In this document: in pieces, positions 1 to 10,149 of the stretch
Layout: each line of letters opens with the position of its first letter
Numbering within the stretch: position 1 is the stretch's first letter
Assembly (NCBI GenBank): GCA_963752755.1
Contig: CAVVZJ010000003.1
Span: 558,001 to 622,000, forward strand
Reading direction: 5' to 3'
Source: CAVVZJ01 sp963752755
Lineage (GTDB): Bacteria; Planctomycetota; Planctomycetia; Isosphaerales; Isosphaeraceae
Length of the DNA stretch: 64,000 bases
The notes under the pieces: model-generated
The model's database searches: none
What the model saw: only the letters and a program-made list of their open reading frames with translations
What the model was told of the DNA's origin: nothing
Position numbers and translations under genes: made by a program

Positions 1-6
1 GAACCC

Positions 7-22
7 CCCGCAGACGTGCGGG
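7..22. other. Short hairpin at the left window edge
   Basis: Arms CCCGCA and TGCGGG pair around a GACG loop. It lies downstream of the 3' end of the minus-strand rluE gene and could belong to its terminator, but there is no T-tract. Nothing else is recognisable in the first 137 bases. Confidence 0.25.
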
Positions 23-137
23 TGGGCGTTGATCCCTTGCTTACCAGTAAAACCCCACACCCGTGCGGGACGCAATGGCCGACCCGTCGGGATTGCGGTT
101 TCCGGGAAGAACCCACGGCTTTCTGCATGGTCGGAAT

Positions 138-740
138 TCACCCCGATTTACGAAGTCCGAGCGCGGTGCGTTCCTCGGGCGTGAGGTCGCGCCACTGGCC
201 GGGGGAGAGGTCGCCCAGGGTGATCGGGCCGACGGCGACGCGGACAAGTCGCAGGGTGGGGTGGCCAACCGCCGCGGTCATGCGGCGGACCTGGCGGTTG
301 CGGCCTTCGCGGAGGGTCAGCCGGAGCCAGGCCGTCGGGACGTTCTTGCGAAAGCGGATCGGAACCGGTCGAGGTGGCAACGCGGGCTCGTCGGTCAAAA
401 GCTCGGCGCCGGCGGGGAGGGTCGGGCCATCCTTCAGCAAGACGCCACGGCGGAGGGCGTCGAGAGCCTCGGGTCCGGGCACACGCTCGACCTGGGCGAG
501 ATAGACTTTCGCCTGGCCGAACCGTGGGTCCGCAAGCCGCAGGGAGAGGCGGCCGTCGTCGGTCAGCAGGAGCAGACCCTCGCTGTCGCGGTCGAGCCGG
601 CCAACCGGATAGACGCGCGAGAACGGCACGAAGTCCTTGAGCGTCGCCCGGCCGGCGGCATCGGTGAACTGAGTGAGCACATCATAGGGCTTGAACAGGA
701 CAAGGTAACGGAACCGACGGGCTGCCACCGCTTCCTCCAT
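138..740 (-). CDS. rluE: 23S rRNA pseudouridine synthase RluE (RsuA/RluB/E/F family)
   Basis: Converts a uridine of 23S rRNA (position 2457 in E. coli) to pseudouridine in the cytoplasm. The 200-residue protein has the family core: an early LFKPYDVLTQF motif, the catalytic-Asp motif GRLDRDSEGLLLLT near residue 50, DGPTLPAGAEL, and the C-terminal EGRNRQVRRM motif followed by GHPTLRLVR. As in E. coli RluE there is no N-terminal S4 domain, and the length is close to the family norm. I chose the ATG at 740 (MEEAVAARRF) because the sequence further upstream, MACPPGNHRIW and onward, has no family similarity. It is transcribed divergently from the GYF-domain gene. The RluE assignment rather than another RsuA paralogue rests on the closely matching motif spacing. 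Confidence 0.93.
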   Translation of the reverse strand: MEEAVAARRFRYLVLFKPYDVLTQFTDAAGRATLKDFVPFSRVYPVGRLDRDSEGLLLLTDDGRLSLRLADPRFGQAKVYLAQVERVPGPEALDALRRGVLLKDGPTLPAGAELLTDEPALPPRPVPIRFRKNVPTAWLRLTLREGRNRQVRRMTAAVGHPTLRLVRVAVGPITLGDLSPGQWRDLTPEERTALGLRKSG

Positions 741-825
741 TCTGAATCGTCGGGCCGATGGGGAACGTGAGCCAGGATCGGCCATAACCGTCTGCCATAT
801 CCTATGGTTGCCGGGAGGGCACGCC

Positions 826-1293
826 ATGTCCGGCTGGTTTTATCAGGTCAACGGCTTCGAGCTGGGTCCCGTTCCGACGCCCGAGATCCAGCGATTGCTG
901 CAGAAAGGACGCATCGCCCCCGACACGCCCGTTCGTCGGGAAGGCGACGGCAGCTGGCGGACGGCCGATCGCCTGCCGGTCGCCGACGACCCCGCGCCCC
1001 GATCGATGGTTGCCGCGATCCGATCGAGGCCCGCGCCCCGTCGCCGCGACGTTCTCGATCGGTTCGCCGTGCTCGGCATCCCGATCGGCGTGGCGCTGAT
1101 CCTGCCTCGGGACGGGATCGCCCACTCGCTGGGGCTCGTGATCCTGGCACCGTCGCTCGCCGCCTTGATCCATCGGCTCGTGAAAATGACCGATGATCTG
1201 AGGGCGCTTCGAGAGACGGCCGGCCTGGGCCGGTCCGACGACGATCGCGATCCCGTGGACTCCACCCGGCCCGGCCAGAGCGGTCGGTCCTGA
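826..1293 (+). CDS. GYF-domain membrane protein
   Basis: The N-terminal 50 residues form a GYF_2-type domain: WFYQVNGFELGPVP, then a helix and the TPVRREGDGSWRTADRL end. Such domains bind proline-rich peptides and in planctomycetes often sit in front of membrane segments. Two hydrophobic stretches follow (about residues 85-100 and 105-122), then a charged tail rich in Arg and Asp. The start at 826 is preceded by GGGAGGG at a normal distance; the ATG 18 bases upstream lacks one. Function unknown; a membrane-bound adaptor is an inference. Confidence 0.8.
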   Translation: MSGWFYQVNGFELGPVPTPEIQRLLQKGRIAPDTPVRREGDGSWRTADRLPVADDPAPRSMVAAIRSRPAPRRRDVLDRFAVLGIPIGVALILPRDGIAHSLGLVILAPSLAALIHRLVKMTDDLRALRETAGLGRSDDDRDPVDSTRPGQSGRS

Positions 1294-1349
1294 TCGTCTC
1301 GACGACGCCCCATGCCGGTGGCCCCCGAGCCTCAGACGCGAGGCTGGGG

Positions 1350-1379
1350 TTGAACCCGGAAGCCCCTTTCTCCTACAAT
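1350..1379 (+). promoter_or_regulatory. Sigma-70-type promoter for the zinc-ribbon gene
   Basis: A -35 box TTGAAC (1350-1355), an 18-base spacer and a -10 box TACAAT (1374-1379), five of six consensus bases, lie 30 bases before the ATG at 1409. Confidence 0.55.
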
Positions 1380-1408
1380 CGTCGTAGAGCCAGGCTCGAG
1401 GGACCACC

Positions 1409-1852
1409 ATGACGTCGTCGATGGCCTGCCAATCCTGCGGGAAGGTGCTTCCGGAGCCGGGCCGGGCCTGTCCGTCGTGCGGACGTCGGTTCGAAGACGA
1501 CGATTGGATCATGGCGTGGGTCACCTCGCCGAGAGCGGAGCGCGGGACGGAGCGGGCCTCCACCTGCCACTTCTGTGGCTACGAAGGGCCGATGGAACGC
1601 GACCGGGAGCAGGGGTCGGAGTGCTGTCCGGCGTGTCGCGGCCTTCAAAGCGTGGCGCCTTCCCCGGAGATCCTGATCGGCTTTCATCAGGTCGCCTGCC
1701 CGGATTGCGAATTTGCATTCCAGCTCTCTGAGGATGATCGGGGCAAGACGGTCCTCTGTCCGGGCTGCAAACGGTTCCTCGGCTGTCTGCTTCCCGATCA
1801 GCGGCGCAAGCCCTGGCGACGCCGGGCGAAAGCCCGGTGGAACGCCCCCTGA
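1409..1852 (+). CDS. Triple zinc-ribbon protein
   Basis: A 147-residue protein with three or four paired CxxC elements: CQSCG and CPSCG in the first 35 residues, CHFCG and CPACR around 55-75, and CPDC with CPGC around 93-115. Each pair resembles a rubredoxin-type zinc knuckle, so the protein probably binds two or more zinc ions. There is no signal peptide or membrane segment. The tail is Arg- and Trp-rich (KPWRRRAKARWNAP). It has its own promoter. No specific function can be assigned; DNA, RNA or protein binding are all possible. Confidence 0.75.
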   Translation: MTSSMACQSCGKVLPEPGRACPSCGRRFEDDDWIMAWVTSPRAERGTERASTCHFCGYEGPMERDREQGSECCPACRGLQSVAPSPEILIGFHQVACPDCEFAFQLSEDDRGKTVLCPGCKRFLGCLLPDQRRKPWRRRAKARWNAP

Positions 1853-2253
1853 ACGGCCCGAGGGCGGCAACGGTATGCCCGCGGCCAACACGGTTTTCGC
1901 ACCCGATCGCCGTCCTCTCCGATGGCGTCGGGCGTCCACGCCGACCCGATTCGCGACCGCCGAACGCGGGGTCGCCTCGCTCCGGCGACGGGACGGGGCC
2001 GTGCCATTTTCTTCGGCGTGACCTGACTGGTTCGGCTGCACTAGATTGTTATTGATCACATCTTTATTATTTTTTAAGCTACTCGCTATGAAATTCTCTT
2101 GACTTCAGGATGAAGCACGGTTCATGATGAGCCCGGGTCGTGCTTAGTAAGATCACGACACGAACCGGCACCCGATCGTCGATCGGTGCAGGTTGCGTCG
2201 TCCCCATTGCTCCCGCTCGGTATCGTCCACCAATTCCATTCGGAAAGAAGCAG
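1853..2253. other. Intergenic region with AT-rich patch and possible promoter
   Basis: No convincing gene. Bases from about 2040 to 2100 are much richer in A and T than the surroundings, including a run of six T. They are followed by TTGACT (2099-2104), an 18-base spacer and CATGAT (2123-2128), a plausible promoter for the DUF1559 gene that follows. Confidence 0.45.
2099..2128 (+). promoter_or_regulatory. Putative promoter of the first DUF1559 gene
   Basis: TTGACT at 2099-2104 and CATGAT at 2123-2128, spacer 18, at the edge of an AT-rich patch. The -10 matches four of six consensus bases. Confidence 0.4.
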
Positions 2254-3291
<1,038 letters not shown>

Positions 3292-3302
<11 letters not shown>

Positions 3303-4083
3303 TCTCACACCCCGACGCGGCCACGACGCCGCGCCGGGTCTCGCTCGAGGATCGGGGAGGATCGCCCGCCGGCTCGCTGGCTTCCTCGCCGCGGCACTGG
3401 CCGTGGCTGGCTGCGCCCGGGAATCGTCCGAGTCGGCCGGCGGTCCCGACCCGGTCCTCGCCGCCGACCCGGCCGCGACCCAGGCCCTTCAAGGGGGGAT
3501 CTCGGATGCGGTCAACGAGGCCGGAACGCGCTATTTGCCGCTGTCGTACCGGTCGAGCGAGGACCTGGTCGCGATCCTGGATCGGGTCGAGGCTCAACTC
3601 TCGGATGAAGGCGAGGGGTCTTACCCTCGCTACCTGGCCGGCGACGAAAAGCGGCCGGGGATCGAGGAGTCGGAGGAACTGGACCACTTCCGCGAGTCGA
3701 TCCGGCGCTGGGAGGCACGAACCGGCAAGCAACTGCGGGCCACGATCGACCCCTTGAAGGCAGAGGTCGCGGCCCGCAAGCCCGACGGCCCGAACGTCCA
3801 CCCCGAGTTTCACAAGCGCGTCTCCTCCGCCTTCGATGACTTTATCAAGATCGAGGTGGAGGAAATGCGCGAGCGTCGCAACCAGGCGATTCACGAGCAG
3901 GTCCAGCCTCTGCTGGAGAAATACCGGACGACTCACCCGGAGCTCGTGCGCCACTTCGAGGCGATTCTGAACACGCCGCCTTACAACCTGCCGTCCCCGT
4001 CCTCGCGGGCCGGGGCTCCGACCGACGAGGGCCGGGAGGCCCGGCCCCGGGAGACACTGAAGCCCGGGTCTCTCTCAAGCTGA
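3292..4083 (+). CDS. Hypothetical lipoprotein
   Basis: A 263-residue protein with an Arg-rich start, a hydrophobic stretch and the lipobox LAVAGC (Cys41), so it is predicted to be lipid-anchored. The mature part is charged and mostly helical (for example SDEGEGSYPRYLAG, FDDFIKIEVEEMRERR) with no catalytic motif I recognise. The ATG at 3292 overlaps the last codons of the DUF1559 gene, which suggests translational coupling. A DUF1559 gene followed by lipoproteins is a common planctomycete arrangement, so a role at the same surface structure is likely but unproven. Confidence 0.75.
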
Positions 4084-4115
4084 TCACCCTGGAATCTTCG
4101 AGCGGGAATTCATCG

Positions 4116-4583
4116 ATGAGACAACATGCCCCAGGTTGGATCGTGGTGGCGATCGTTTCGGCCCTTTCCGTGGCCGGCTGCGGGGGCAGTGACACGACCC
4201 GGCCCTCTCTGGCCAAGGTCTCCGGAGTCGTCACCTACAAGGGCAAGCCCGTCAACAAGGGGTCGGTCATCTTCACACCCGTCCTTGGGAAGGGTGGAGA
4301 GACCGGCCAGGTAGCCACCAGCATGCTTGGCGAGGACGGCTCGTTCGCCCTGACCACCTTCGACACCGAGGACGGGGCCATCCTCGGTCAGCACATCATG
4401 ACGATCGAGGCCCGCACGGAAGACCTCAACCAGTTGAACAAGCCGGGACCAAACGGCGAGATCGCTTACATCCTCCCCAAGCCCAGCGTCCCCTCGAAGT
4501 ACACCAACCCGGAAAGCTCGCCCCTGCGCTACACCGTGGAGGCGGACAAGGAGAATCATTTCCTCGTCGAGCTGAAGGATTGA
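4116..4583 (+). CDS. Lipoprotein with transthyretin-like (carboxypeptidase-regulatory) fold
   Basis: A 155-residue protein with signal peptide and lipobox SVAGC (Cys22). The mature domain begins KVSGVVTYKGKPVNKGSVIFTP and continues with EDGSFALTTF and LGQHIMTIEA, the beta-strand pattern of the small prealbumin-like domain that planctomycetes place next to DUF1559 genes. The final strand is ENHFLVELKD. It lies 32 bases after the previous lipoprotein gene and probably shares its transcript. The role is likely structural or ligand binding at the cell envelope; no enzymatic residue is visible. Confidence 0.82.
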   Translation: MRQHAPGWIVVAIVSALSVAGCGGSDTTRPSLAKVSGVVTYKGKPVNKGSVIFTPVLGKGGETGQVATSMLGEDGSFALTTFDTEDGAILGQHIMTIEARTEDLNQLNKPGPNGEIAYILPKPSVPSKYTNPESSPLRYTVEADKENHFLVELKD

Positions 4584-4888
4584 CCCGGATCGATTCAAGA
4601 TCGGCGCCGGGGCTGGGTGACCAGGGGCGTCGGCGGAGGGTTGTCGGCGGTCGTCGAAACGGGCTTGACCGGATCTGGAGGAATTCCTAGAGTCCGGCCA
4701 CCAACGTCGCCCAGGAAGGTCCGGAATCCCGGTCCTCTGGTGGGGTTGGTGCGTCCGCAAGGACGCGGGCGGAGCGGAACGCGACACGTCGCGGTATGGT
4801 CGGCCCCGGCTCCTCCAATCTTGGGCCGGGGTCCGCGGGGCCGTCACTTCGTCCCGGCCCCGGACCGAACGGCAGGGAGGCTCGGCTG
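4584..4888. other. Intergenic region upstream of the FlgI-like gene
   Basis: No gene seen. It contains the promoter candidate at 4665-4693 and a GC-rich leader of about 190 bases before the FlgI-like start. Confidence 0.4.
4665..4693 (+). promoter_or_regulatory. Promoter candidate for the FlgI-like gene
   Basis: TTGACC (4665-4670), 17-base spacer, TAGAGT (4688-4693, four of six consensus). The gene starts 196 bases downstream. Confidence 0.45.
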
Positions 4889-6712
4889 ATGTGGCGAACG
4901 AACCGGAGGCGGGTCCTCGCGCTGGGGACGTCCGCGGCGGCGCTGGCGCCTGCTGGGGGCCGGTGGTGGCAAGTCCCTGCTGGGCAAGAAGGAGCCGCCG
5001 CTGAAGGTCAGCGAGACGATCGGCGACCTGGCCAACCTCAAGATGGCATCGAACATCCGGGTTGAGGGGGTCGGCCTGGTCATCGGCCTGGACAACACCG
5101 GCAGCGACCCCGGGCCGTCGATGTACCGGACAAAACTTCTGAACAAGATGCGGCAAGCTCAGGTGCCGCAGGCCGAGCAGATCCTGGCCAACAAGGCGAC
5201 CTCGCTGGTGGTCGTCCGGGGAACGATCCCGGTTGGCATCACCAAGCAGGATATCTTCGACGTCGAGGTGGAGCTGCCACCGGGCAGCACGACGACCAGC
5301 CTGGCCGGCGGCAAGCTGATGCGGACCGAACTGGCGCTGGTGGCGGTCGCCGACGGCAAGGTGCTGGAAGGCAAGATCCTGGCCACGGCCGTCGGTCCGG
5401 TCCTGCCGGGCTCGGCCGCCAAGCCCGATGATCCCCGTGCTGGTCGCGTCCTGGGTGGGGCGCGGGCCAAGAATGACCTGCCCTACACGCTCGTCCTCAA
5501 GCCGAACCGCAAGGGGGTCCGCACGGCCGGCATGATCGAGTCGGCGATCGCGACGCGGTTCTACTACCTCGACGGCGTGAACCAGAAGGGCATGGCCGAG
5601 GCCAAGACCGACGAGTACCTGACGTTGAAGGTGCCCCGGACCTACCACCAGAACCAGCCCCGCTACTTCGACGTGCTGAAGTTCTTGCCGATCGCGGACA
5701 CCCCGGAGCTTCGGCAGCAGCGGCTGGCGGCGTGGGGCCGGGAGTTGCTCGACCCGGAGACGTCCGGCCGCGCGGCGTTGAAGCTCGAAGGTATTGGCCC
5801 GAACGCCGCGGAGATCCTCAAGACCGGTCTGGCCAGCCCGGATGCCAACGTCCGGTTCTTCGCGGCCGAGGCGCTGGCCTACCTGAACAACGACGCGGGC
5901 GCCGAGGTCCTGGCCGACGCCGCGGTGACTCGGCCCAAGTTCCGGGCTTTCGCCTATGCCGCCCTGGCCGCCACCGACCAGTCCGGCTCGATCGCGCGGC
6001 TCCGCGACCTGATGAGCCACCCCGACAAGGAGGTCCGCTACGGCGCCTTCAACGCCTTGCGGACACTCGACGAGGACGACTTCGCCCTGGGCCGGATCCG
6101 CGTGCTCCACGAGCCGCCGCTGCCCGGAGACCGACGAGGACGACGGCGAGGCGATGGCCTACCAGATCGCGGTGGCCCGTCGCCATCGGACCGAGGACCC
6201 GTTCACCCTGTACCTCGTCGATTGCGACGGCCCGCCGATGATCCACGTCTCGAACACCCGACGCGCCGAGATCGTCATCTTCGGCGCACGATCAGAGGCT
6301 GTTGCCGCCGGTCGTGCTGGGCGGAGCGGGCTCGGTGCTGATCAACGCCAGCCTCGACGACGAGCGTGTCCAGATCGCCCGGATCGCCGCCGACACGCTC
6401 GACCCGGGCGGGTCGAAGGTCTCCTCGACCCTGGCCCTCGGCGAGGTGATCCGCGAGGCGGCCAACCTGGGGGCGTCGTACCCGGAGATCGTGGCCATCC
6501 TCGAGGCTGCCGAGCGCCAGCGGAACCTCCCGGGGCCGCTGGTCATCGATGCCGTGCCAGCCCCCAGCGACTCCTACGAGAAGGCCCAACTTGCGGGCGA
6601 GTCGCTCGACGGCAAGAAAGACAAGGACGTCAAGCGAACCTCGACCGACGACGATCGTGCCCGCTGGCGACTTTTCCGATTCTTCCGACGCGACCGGTCG
6701 GAGAAACGCTGA
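4889..6712 (+). pseudogene. FlgI-like (flagellar P-ring) protein fused to HEAT repeats, three frameshifts
   Basis: After an Arg-rich signal-like start (MWRTNRRRVLALG), the protein reads KVSETIGDLANLK, RVEGVGLVIGLDNTG, LANKATSLVVVRGTIPVG and GGKLMRTELALVAVADG, which follows the FlgI P-ring N-terminal domain. From about residue 235 it turns into helical HEAT-type repeats (ANVRFFAAEALAYLNND, KEVRYGAFNALRTLDEDD) and ends in a Lys/Arg-rich tail. Frames change near 4949, 6115 and 6290; similarity is continuous across all three, so a single gene of about 600 codons is intended. AGGGAGG precedes the ATG at 4889. No flagellar genes are nearby, so a P-ring role is doubtful; a periplasmic ring or scaffold protein is the safer inference. 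Confidence 0.72.
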
Positions 6713-7396
6713 GAGCGCGGCCGTCAGAATCCCTCGCAGGCGGCCCTTCCGCGATCGTGGAAGACCCTGTCGGGGCGAGGTCGATCGGGGTGTCCAACTT
6801 CCGGGCTGGATTCCTTAGAAAGCATAAATCCCGCTCATTCAAGCCGCCCGGCGCGGGAATCCGCCGGTTTCCTCCGGGTGGCTCGTCCCCTGGGCACGGG
6901 AACCGCTCTCACCGACATTTCACGCCATTTTCCTCGCAATCGGCCGCCCCGTCACCTCCCTCCGCCGCCCGTCGATCGCGACGGGCGGCGTGGCCATCCC
7001 TGACCCCTCCTAAAGTCCCACGCCGCGCCGATCGAAAAATAGTCTTGACGGTCAGGTCCGCTACGCAGCGTCGCAGGACGGGCGACCCCCCGGGTCAATC
7101 GTTTTGCGAGCCGACGGCGCGGACGGCGGGGCGTCCCCCGCGACTCGACCCGCCGCGAAGCCGGCCGCCCGGTCCCTGGATCGGAGCGAATGGGTCGGGG
7201 CGGGTGTGAGGTGTCGGACAGAAACAGGGAATGGGGACCGCGTCGAGACACCGCGTCGGAGGCAGGTTCGGACGGCGACCGCGGGCTCCGCGGCACCGGC
7301 CAAGACCAGGCGTCGGCCGACCGCGGAACCACCACCGGAGGGGTCAGGAGACCCCCGAGGTCTCGCGCCGAAACGTTTGCGAGTGGAGTCCTCGTT
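6713..7396. other. Long intergenic region before the HTH-receiver gene
   Basis: 684 bases with no credible gene. It holds a perfect 12-bp hairpin (6963-6990) and a TTGACG box at 7045-7050 without a convincing -10. The open frame running into the regulator from 7190 has codon content unlike the downstream gene and is judged non-coding. Confidence 0.4.
6963..6990. terminator. Perfect 12-bp stem, 4-base loop hairpin
   Basis: Arms 6963-6974 and 6979-6990 are exact reverse complements around ATCG. It stands 250 bases after the FlgI-like stop. No T-tract follows, so terminator function is an inference; an RNA structure in the leader of the next gene is the alternative. Confidence 0.35.
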
Positions 7397-7972
7397 ATGA
7401 AGAAAGTGTTCACCACGGGCCAGGTCGCGAAGATCTGCAAGGTCGCGCCCCGGACCGTGAGCAAGTGGTTCGACTCGGGCCGCTTGCGTGGATATCGCAT
7501 CCCCGGCTCTCAGGATCGCCGGATCCCCCGCGAGCACCTGCTGCGCTTCCTCAAGGAGCACGGCATGCCGCTCGGCGAGCTGGAAGCCGAGGTGTACCAT
7601 AAAGTCCTCGTCGTTGGCGCCGACGCCCCCCTCCAGGTCGCCCTGAAGGAGCATCTGCGCGAATCCGACGACTTCCGCATCGAGGTCGCCGCCAGCGGCT
7701 TCGAGGCCGGCATCCGTGCCGAGAGCTTCCACCCCGATTGCATCATCATCGATATGGCCCTCGGTCGCATCGAAGCCGGTCAGATTGCCCAGAATCTCCG
7801 CAAGAGTGCCGACCACGCCAATACCATCCTCCTCGCCCTGACCAGCGACGAGCCCGGCGACGAGGTATACGGCCTCGGTTTCAACGACGCCTTCAAGAAA
7901 CCCTTCGACGGCGCCCTGCTGGTCGAGCGGGTCAAGCGCCTGATCGCGCAGAAGAAGAACGAGGAGCCCTGA
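7397..7972 (+). CDS. HTH (excisionase/MerR-type) plus receiver-domain regulator
   Basis: A 191-residue cytoplasmic regulator. Residues 1-55 are a winged-helix HTH_17-type domain (FTTGQVAKICKVAPRTVSKWF, then GRLRGYRIPGSQDRRI). Residues 68-190 are a CheY-like receiver: KVLVVGAD, the putative phospho-acceptor in CIIIDMALG, the ALT motif and the KKPF motif with the conserved Lys. The N-terminal acidic pair that holds magnesium is reduced (VVGADA instead of VVDDD). The DNA-binding domain is in front of the receiver, the reverse of OmpR/NarL proteins. No histidine kinase is adjacent. The ATG at 7397 was chosen because the HTH begins right after it. Confidence 0.85.
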   Translation: MKKVFTTGQVAKICKVAPRTVSKWFDSGRLRGYRIPGSQDRRIPREHLLRFLKEHGMPLGELEAEVYHKVLVVGADAPLQVALKEHLRESDDFRIEVAASGFEAGIRAESFHPDCIIIDMALGRIEAGQIAQNLRKSADHANTILLALTSDEPGDEVYGLGFNDAFKKPFDGALLVERVKRLIAQKKNEEP

Positions 7973-8203
7973 AGCAGCCCGCGGCCCGGCCCCGAGCCGC
8001 CCCGCTCGATCGCTCGGACCCTTCGACGGGCCCGAGTCCTGCCCCGGCATCGGGGTGGGACTCGGGCCCGTCGGCTTTGCCCGACCGTCACCGTCGCCGA
8101 CCGCCTCACACAAAGATGACTCGCCGTGCGTTCCGGGATAAGATAGTTCGCCCGGAAGGAGCGCCCAACGCCGTCAAACGATCCGGAGATCGCGAGGATG
8201 AGC

Positions 8204-9898
8204 ATGTCGATCGGAACGCTGCTGCTAGCCGCAGGGCTGGCGTTTCCCACCGCGACCGCGGCCGGACAGGAACCCGCCCCAGCCGGAAACCCGGTCCCGG
8301 CGCCGGCGAACGTTCGGGGGCTGGAGTCGCGGGTAGAGGCCGTCCTGAACACGCCCGGCTATCAGAACGGGCACTGGGGCATGCTGGTCGTCGATGCTCA
8401 GAACGGCCAGGTCGTCTATCAGCGCAATCCGGACCAGCTCTTCTGCCCGGCCTCAGTCACCAAGCTTTACACGACGGCCGCTGCGCTCCTCGATCTCGGG
8501 GCCGACTACCGGTTCGTGACACCCGTCGTCCACGATGGCCAGCTCGACAAGGCCAGCGGCCGGCTGAACGGTCGGCTCGTGCTGGTAGCCCAGGGCGACC
8601 CGAGTCTCGGCGGCCGGACCGGGACCGACGGCTCGCTCCTGTTCGTGGACAACGACCACTCCTACGCCGGCCCGATGTCCCGGAGCACGATCGTCCAGGC
8701 CGACCCGCTCGCCGGCCTCGATCACCTGGCCCGCGAAGTCGCGGCCTCGGGCGTCAAGGCGATCACGGGCGCGGTGGTCGTCGATGACCGGCTGTTCGAC
8801 CCGGCCGAGAGCAGTGGCAGCGGCCCGCGACGGGTCACGCCGATCGTGGTCAACGACAACGTGATCGACATCGTCGTGACTCCAGGTGCCAGGGCCGGCG
8901 AGCCGGCGACGGTCAAGATCGTGCCGGAGACGGCCTTTGTCAGCTTCGACGCGCGGGTCGAGACGGTCGCGGCGGACGGGTCGAAGTTCGTGACGGTCGA
9001 GTCAGTCGGCCCGCGACAGTTCACCGTTCGCGGTCAGATCCCAACCGCTTCGGGTCCCTCATTCCACATCTACGAGGTGCCGGACCCGGCCTCGTTTGCC
9101 CGGGCGCTGTTCATCGAGTGCCTCCGGCGACGCGGGGTGGACGTGCCCGCCTCGCCACTGGCCGCCAACGACACGACAGCCTTGCCCCCTCGCGAGCAGG
9201 TCGCCGGCTGGTCCAAGGTGGCGCAGTACACCTCGCCGCCATTCCGCGAATATCTCCGCGTGATCCTGAAAGTCAGCCAGAACCTCCACGCCAGCACGCT
9301 CCCCCTGCTGATCGCCGCCCACCACGGTCAGCGCACGCTGGAGGAGGGCCTGTGTCGAGAAGGCACAATCCTCAAAGGGCTGGGCGTCGATGTGGAAGCG
9401 ATCTCCTTCGGTGGCGGCGCGGGCGGCAGCCGGTCGGACCTGGTGACGCCGAGGGCGACCGTGGCGCTCTTGAAGGCGATGGCGGCCCGGCCCGACTTCG
9501 CCGCGTATGAGGCCGCCTTGCCGATCCTCGGACGCGACGGCACCCTGGCCGAGTCGGTTCCGCCCGAGAGCCCGGCGCGGGGGCATGTCCGGGCCAAGAC
9601 CGGGACGTATTACGTCCACGACGGCCTGACAGGCAAGACCGTGCTGACCAGCAAGGCCCTGGCCGGTTACATGGAAACCGCCAGCGGCCGCCGCCTGATC
9701 TTCGCCTTTTTCCTCAATGACCTGCCGCTTCGCGTCGAGAAGGGTGACGTCTCCGCCGCCACGACGGCCGCTGGCAAACTGCTGGGCCGGCTCTGTGAAG
9801 TCTTCTATAACGACAACGACGCCGCCGCGGCCAAGGCGAAACCCGAATCGGAGAAGCCGGCCGAGAGCCCCCGCGCGGCCGCGGGCAAGGCCGCGTAG
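8204..9898 (+). CDS. dacB: D-alanyl-D-alanine carboxypeptidase/endopeptidase (PBP4, family S13)
   Basis: Periplasmic penicillin-binding protein that trims or cleaves peptidoglycan cross-links. It has a signal peptide (IGTLLLAAGLAFPTATAAG) and all three active-site motifs: SVTK with nucleophile Ser84 and Lys87, SQN (Ser358-Asn360) and KTG (Lys465). The large gap between the first two motifs is the S13-type inserted domain, and about 564 residues fits the family. GAGG at 8194-8197 is six bases before the ATG at 8204, so that start is preferred over the ATG at 8198. The C-terminus is an Ala/Lys/Glu-rich tail. Planctomycetes are now known to make peptidoglycan, so an active enzyme is expected. 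Confidence 0.93.
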   Translation: MSIGTLLLAAGLAFPTATAAGQEPAPAGNPVPAPANVRGLESRVEAVLNTPGYQNGHWGMLVVDAQNGQVVYQRNPDQLFCPASVTKLYTTAAALLDLGADYRFVTPVVHDGQLDKASGRLNGRLVLVAQGDPSLGGRTGTDGSLLFVDNDHSYAGPMSRSTIVQADPLAGLDHLAREVAASGVKAITGAVVVDDRLFDPAESSGSGPRRVTPIVVNDNVIDIVVTPGARAGEPATVKIVPETAFVSFDARVETVAADGSKFVTVESVGPRQFTVRGQIPTASGPSFHIYEVPDPASFARALFIECLRRRGVDVPASPLAANDTTALPPREQVAGWSKVAQYTSPPFREYLRVILKVSQNLHASTLPLLIAAHHGQRTLEEGLCREGTILKGLGVDVEAISFGGGAGGSRSDLVTPRATVALLKAMAARPDFAAYEAALPILGRDGTLAESVPPESPARGHVRAKTGTYYVHDGLTGKTVLTSKALAGYMETASGRRLIFAFFLNDLPLRVEKGDVSAATTAAGKLLGRLCEVFYNDNDAAAAKAKPESEKPAESPRAAAGKAA

Positions 9899-10149
9899 CC
9901 GGCCGCTCAGGGCGCCTTCGATCGGTCGCGTCGATGACCAAGTCGGTGATGCGGCGGTCGCTCATCCCGTGCCGGAAGTCGCTCGGAGCGGCCCTGGTCA
10001 CAAATCGGTCCGGGAACTTGAGATTGGGGGCTTGACGCGTCAGGTATCCTCTTGACGGGCGGCCGCTCGGTTGCTGGGATGAGGCAACGGCCGAGGGGGT
10101 CGTGTTGGAGGCCAGGACGCCGCGTCCGAAACGGCGGGGAGGGGGGACC

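Noticed and set aside
4110..6110. Long 666-residue minus-strand open frame opposite the FlgI-like gene
   Set aside because: Antisense shadow of a high-GC coding region. It is low in family motifs and rich in Gly, Val and Arg, as expected for such shadows.
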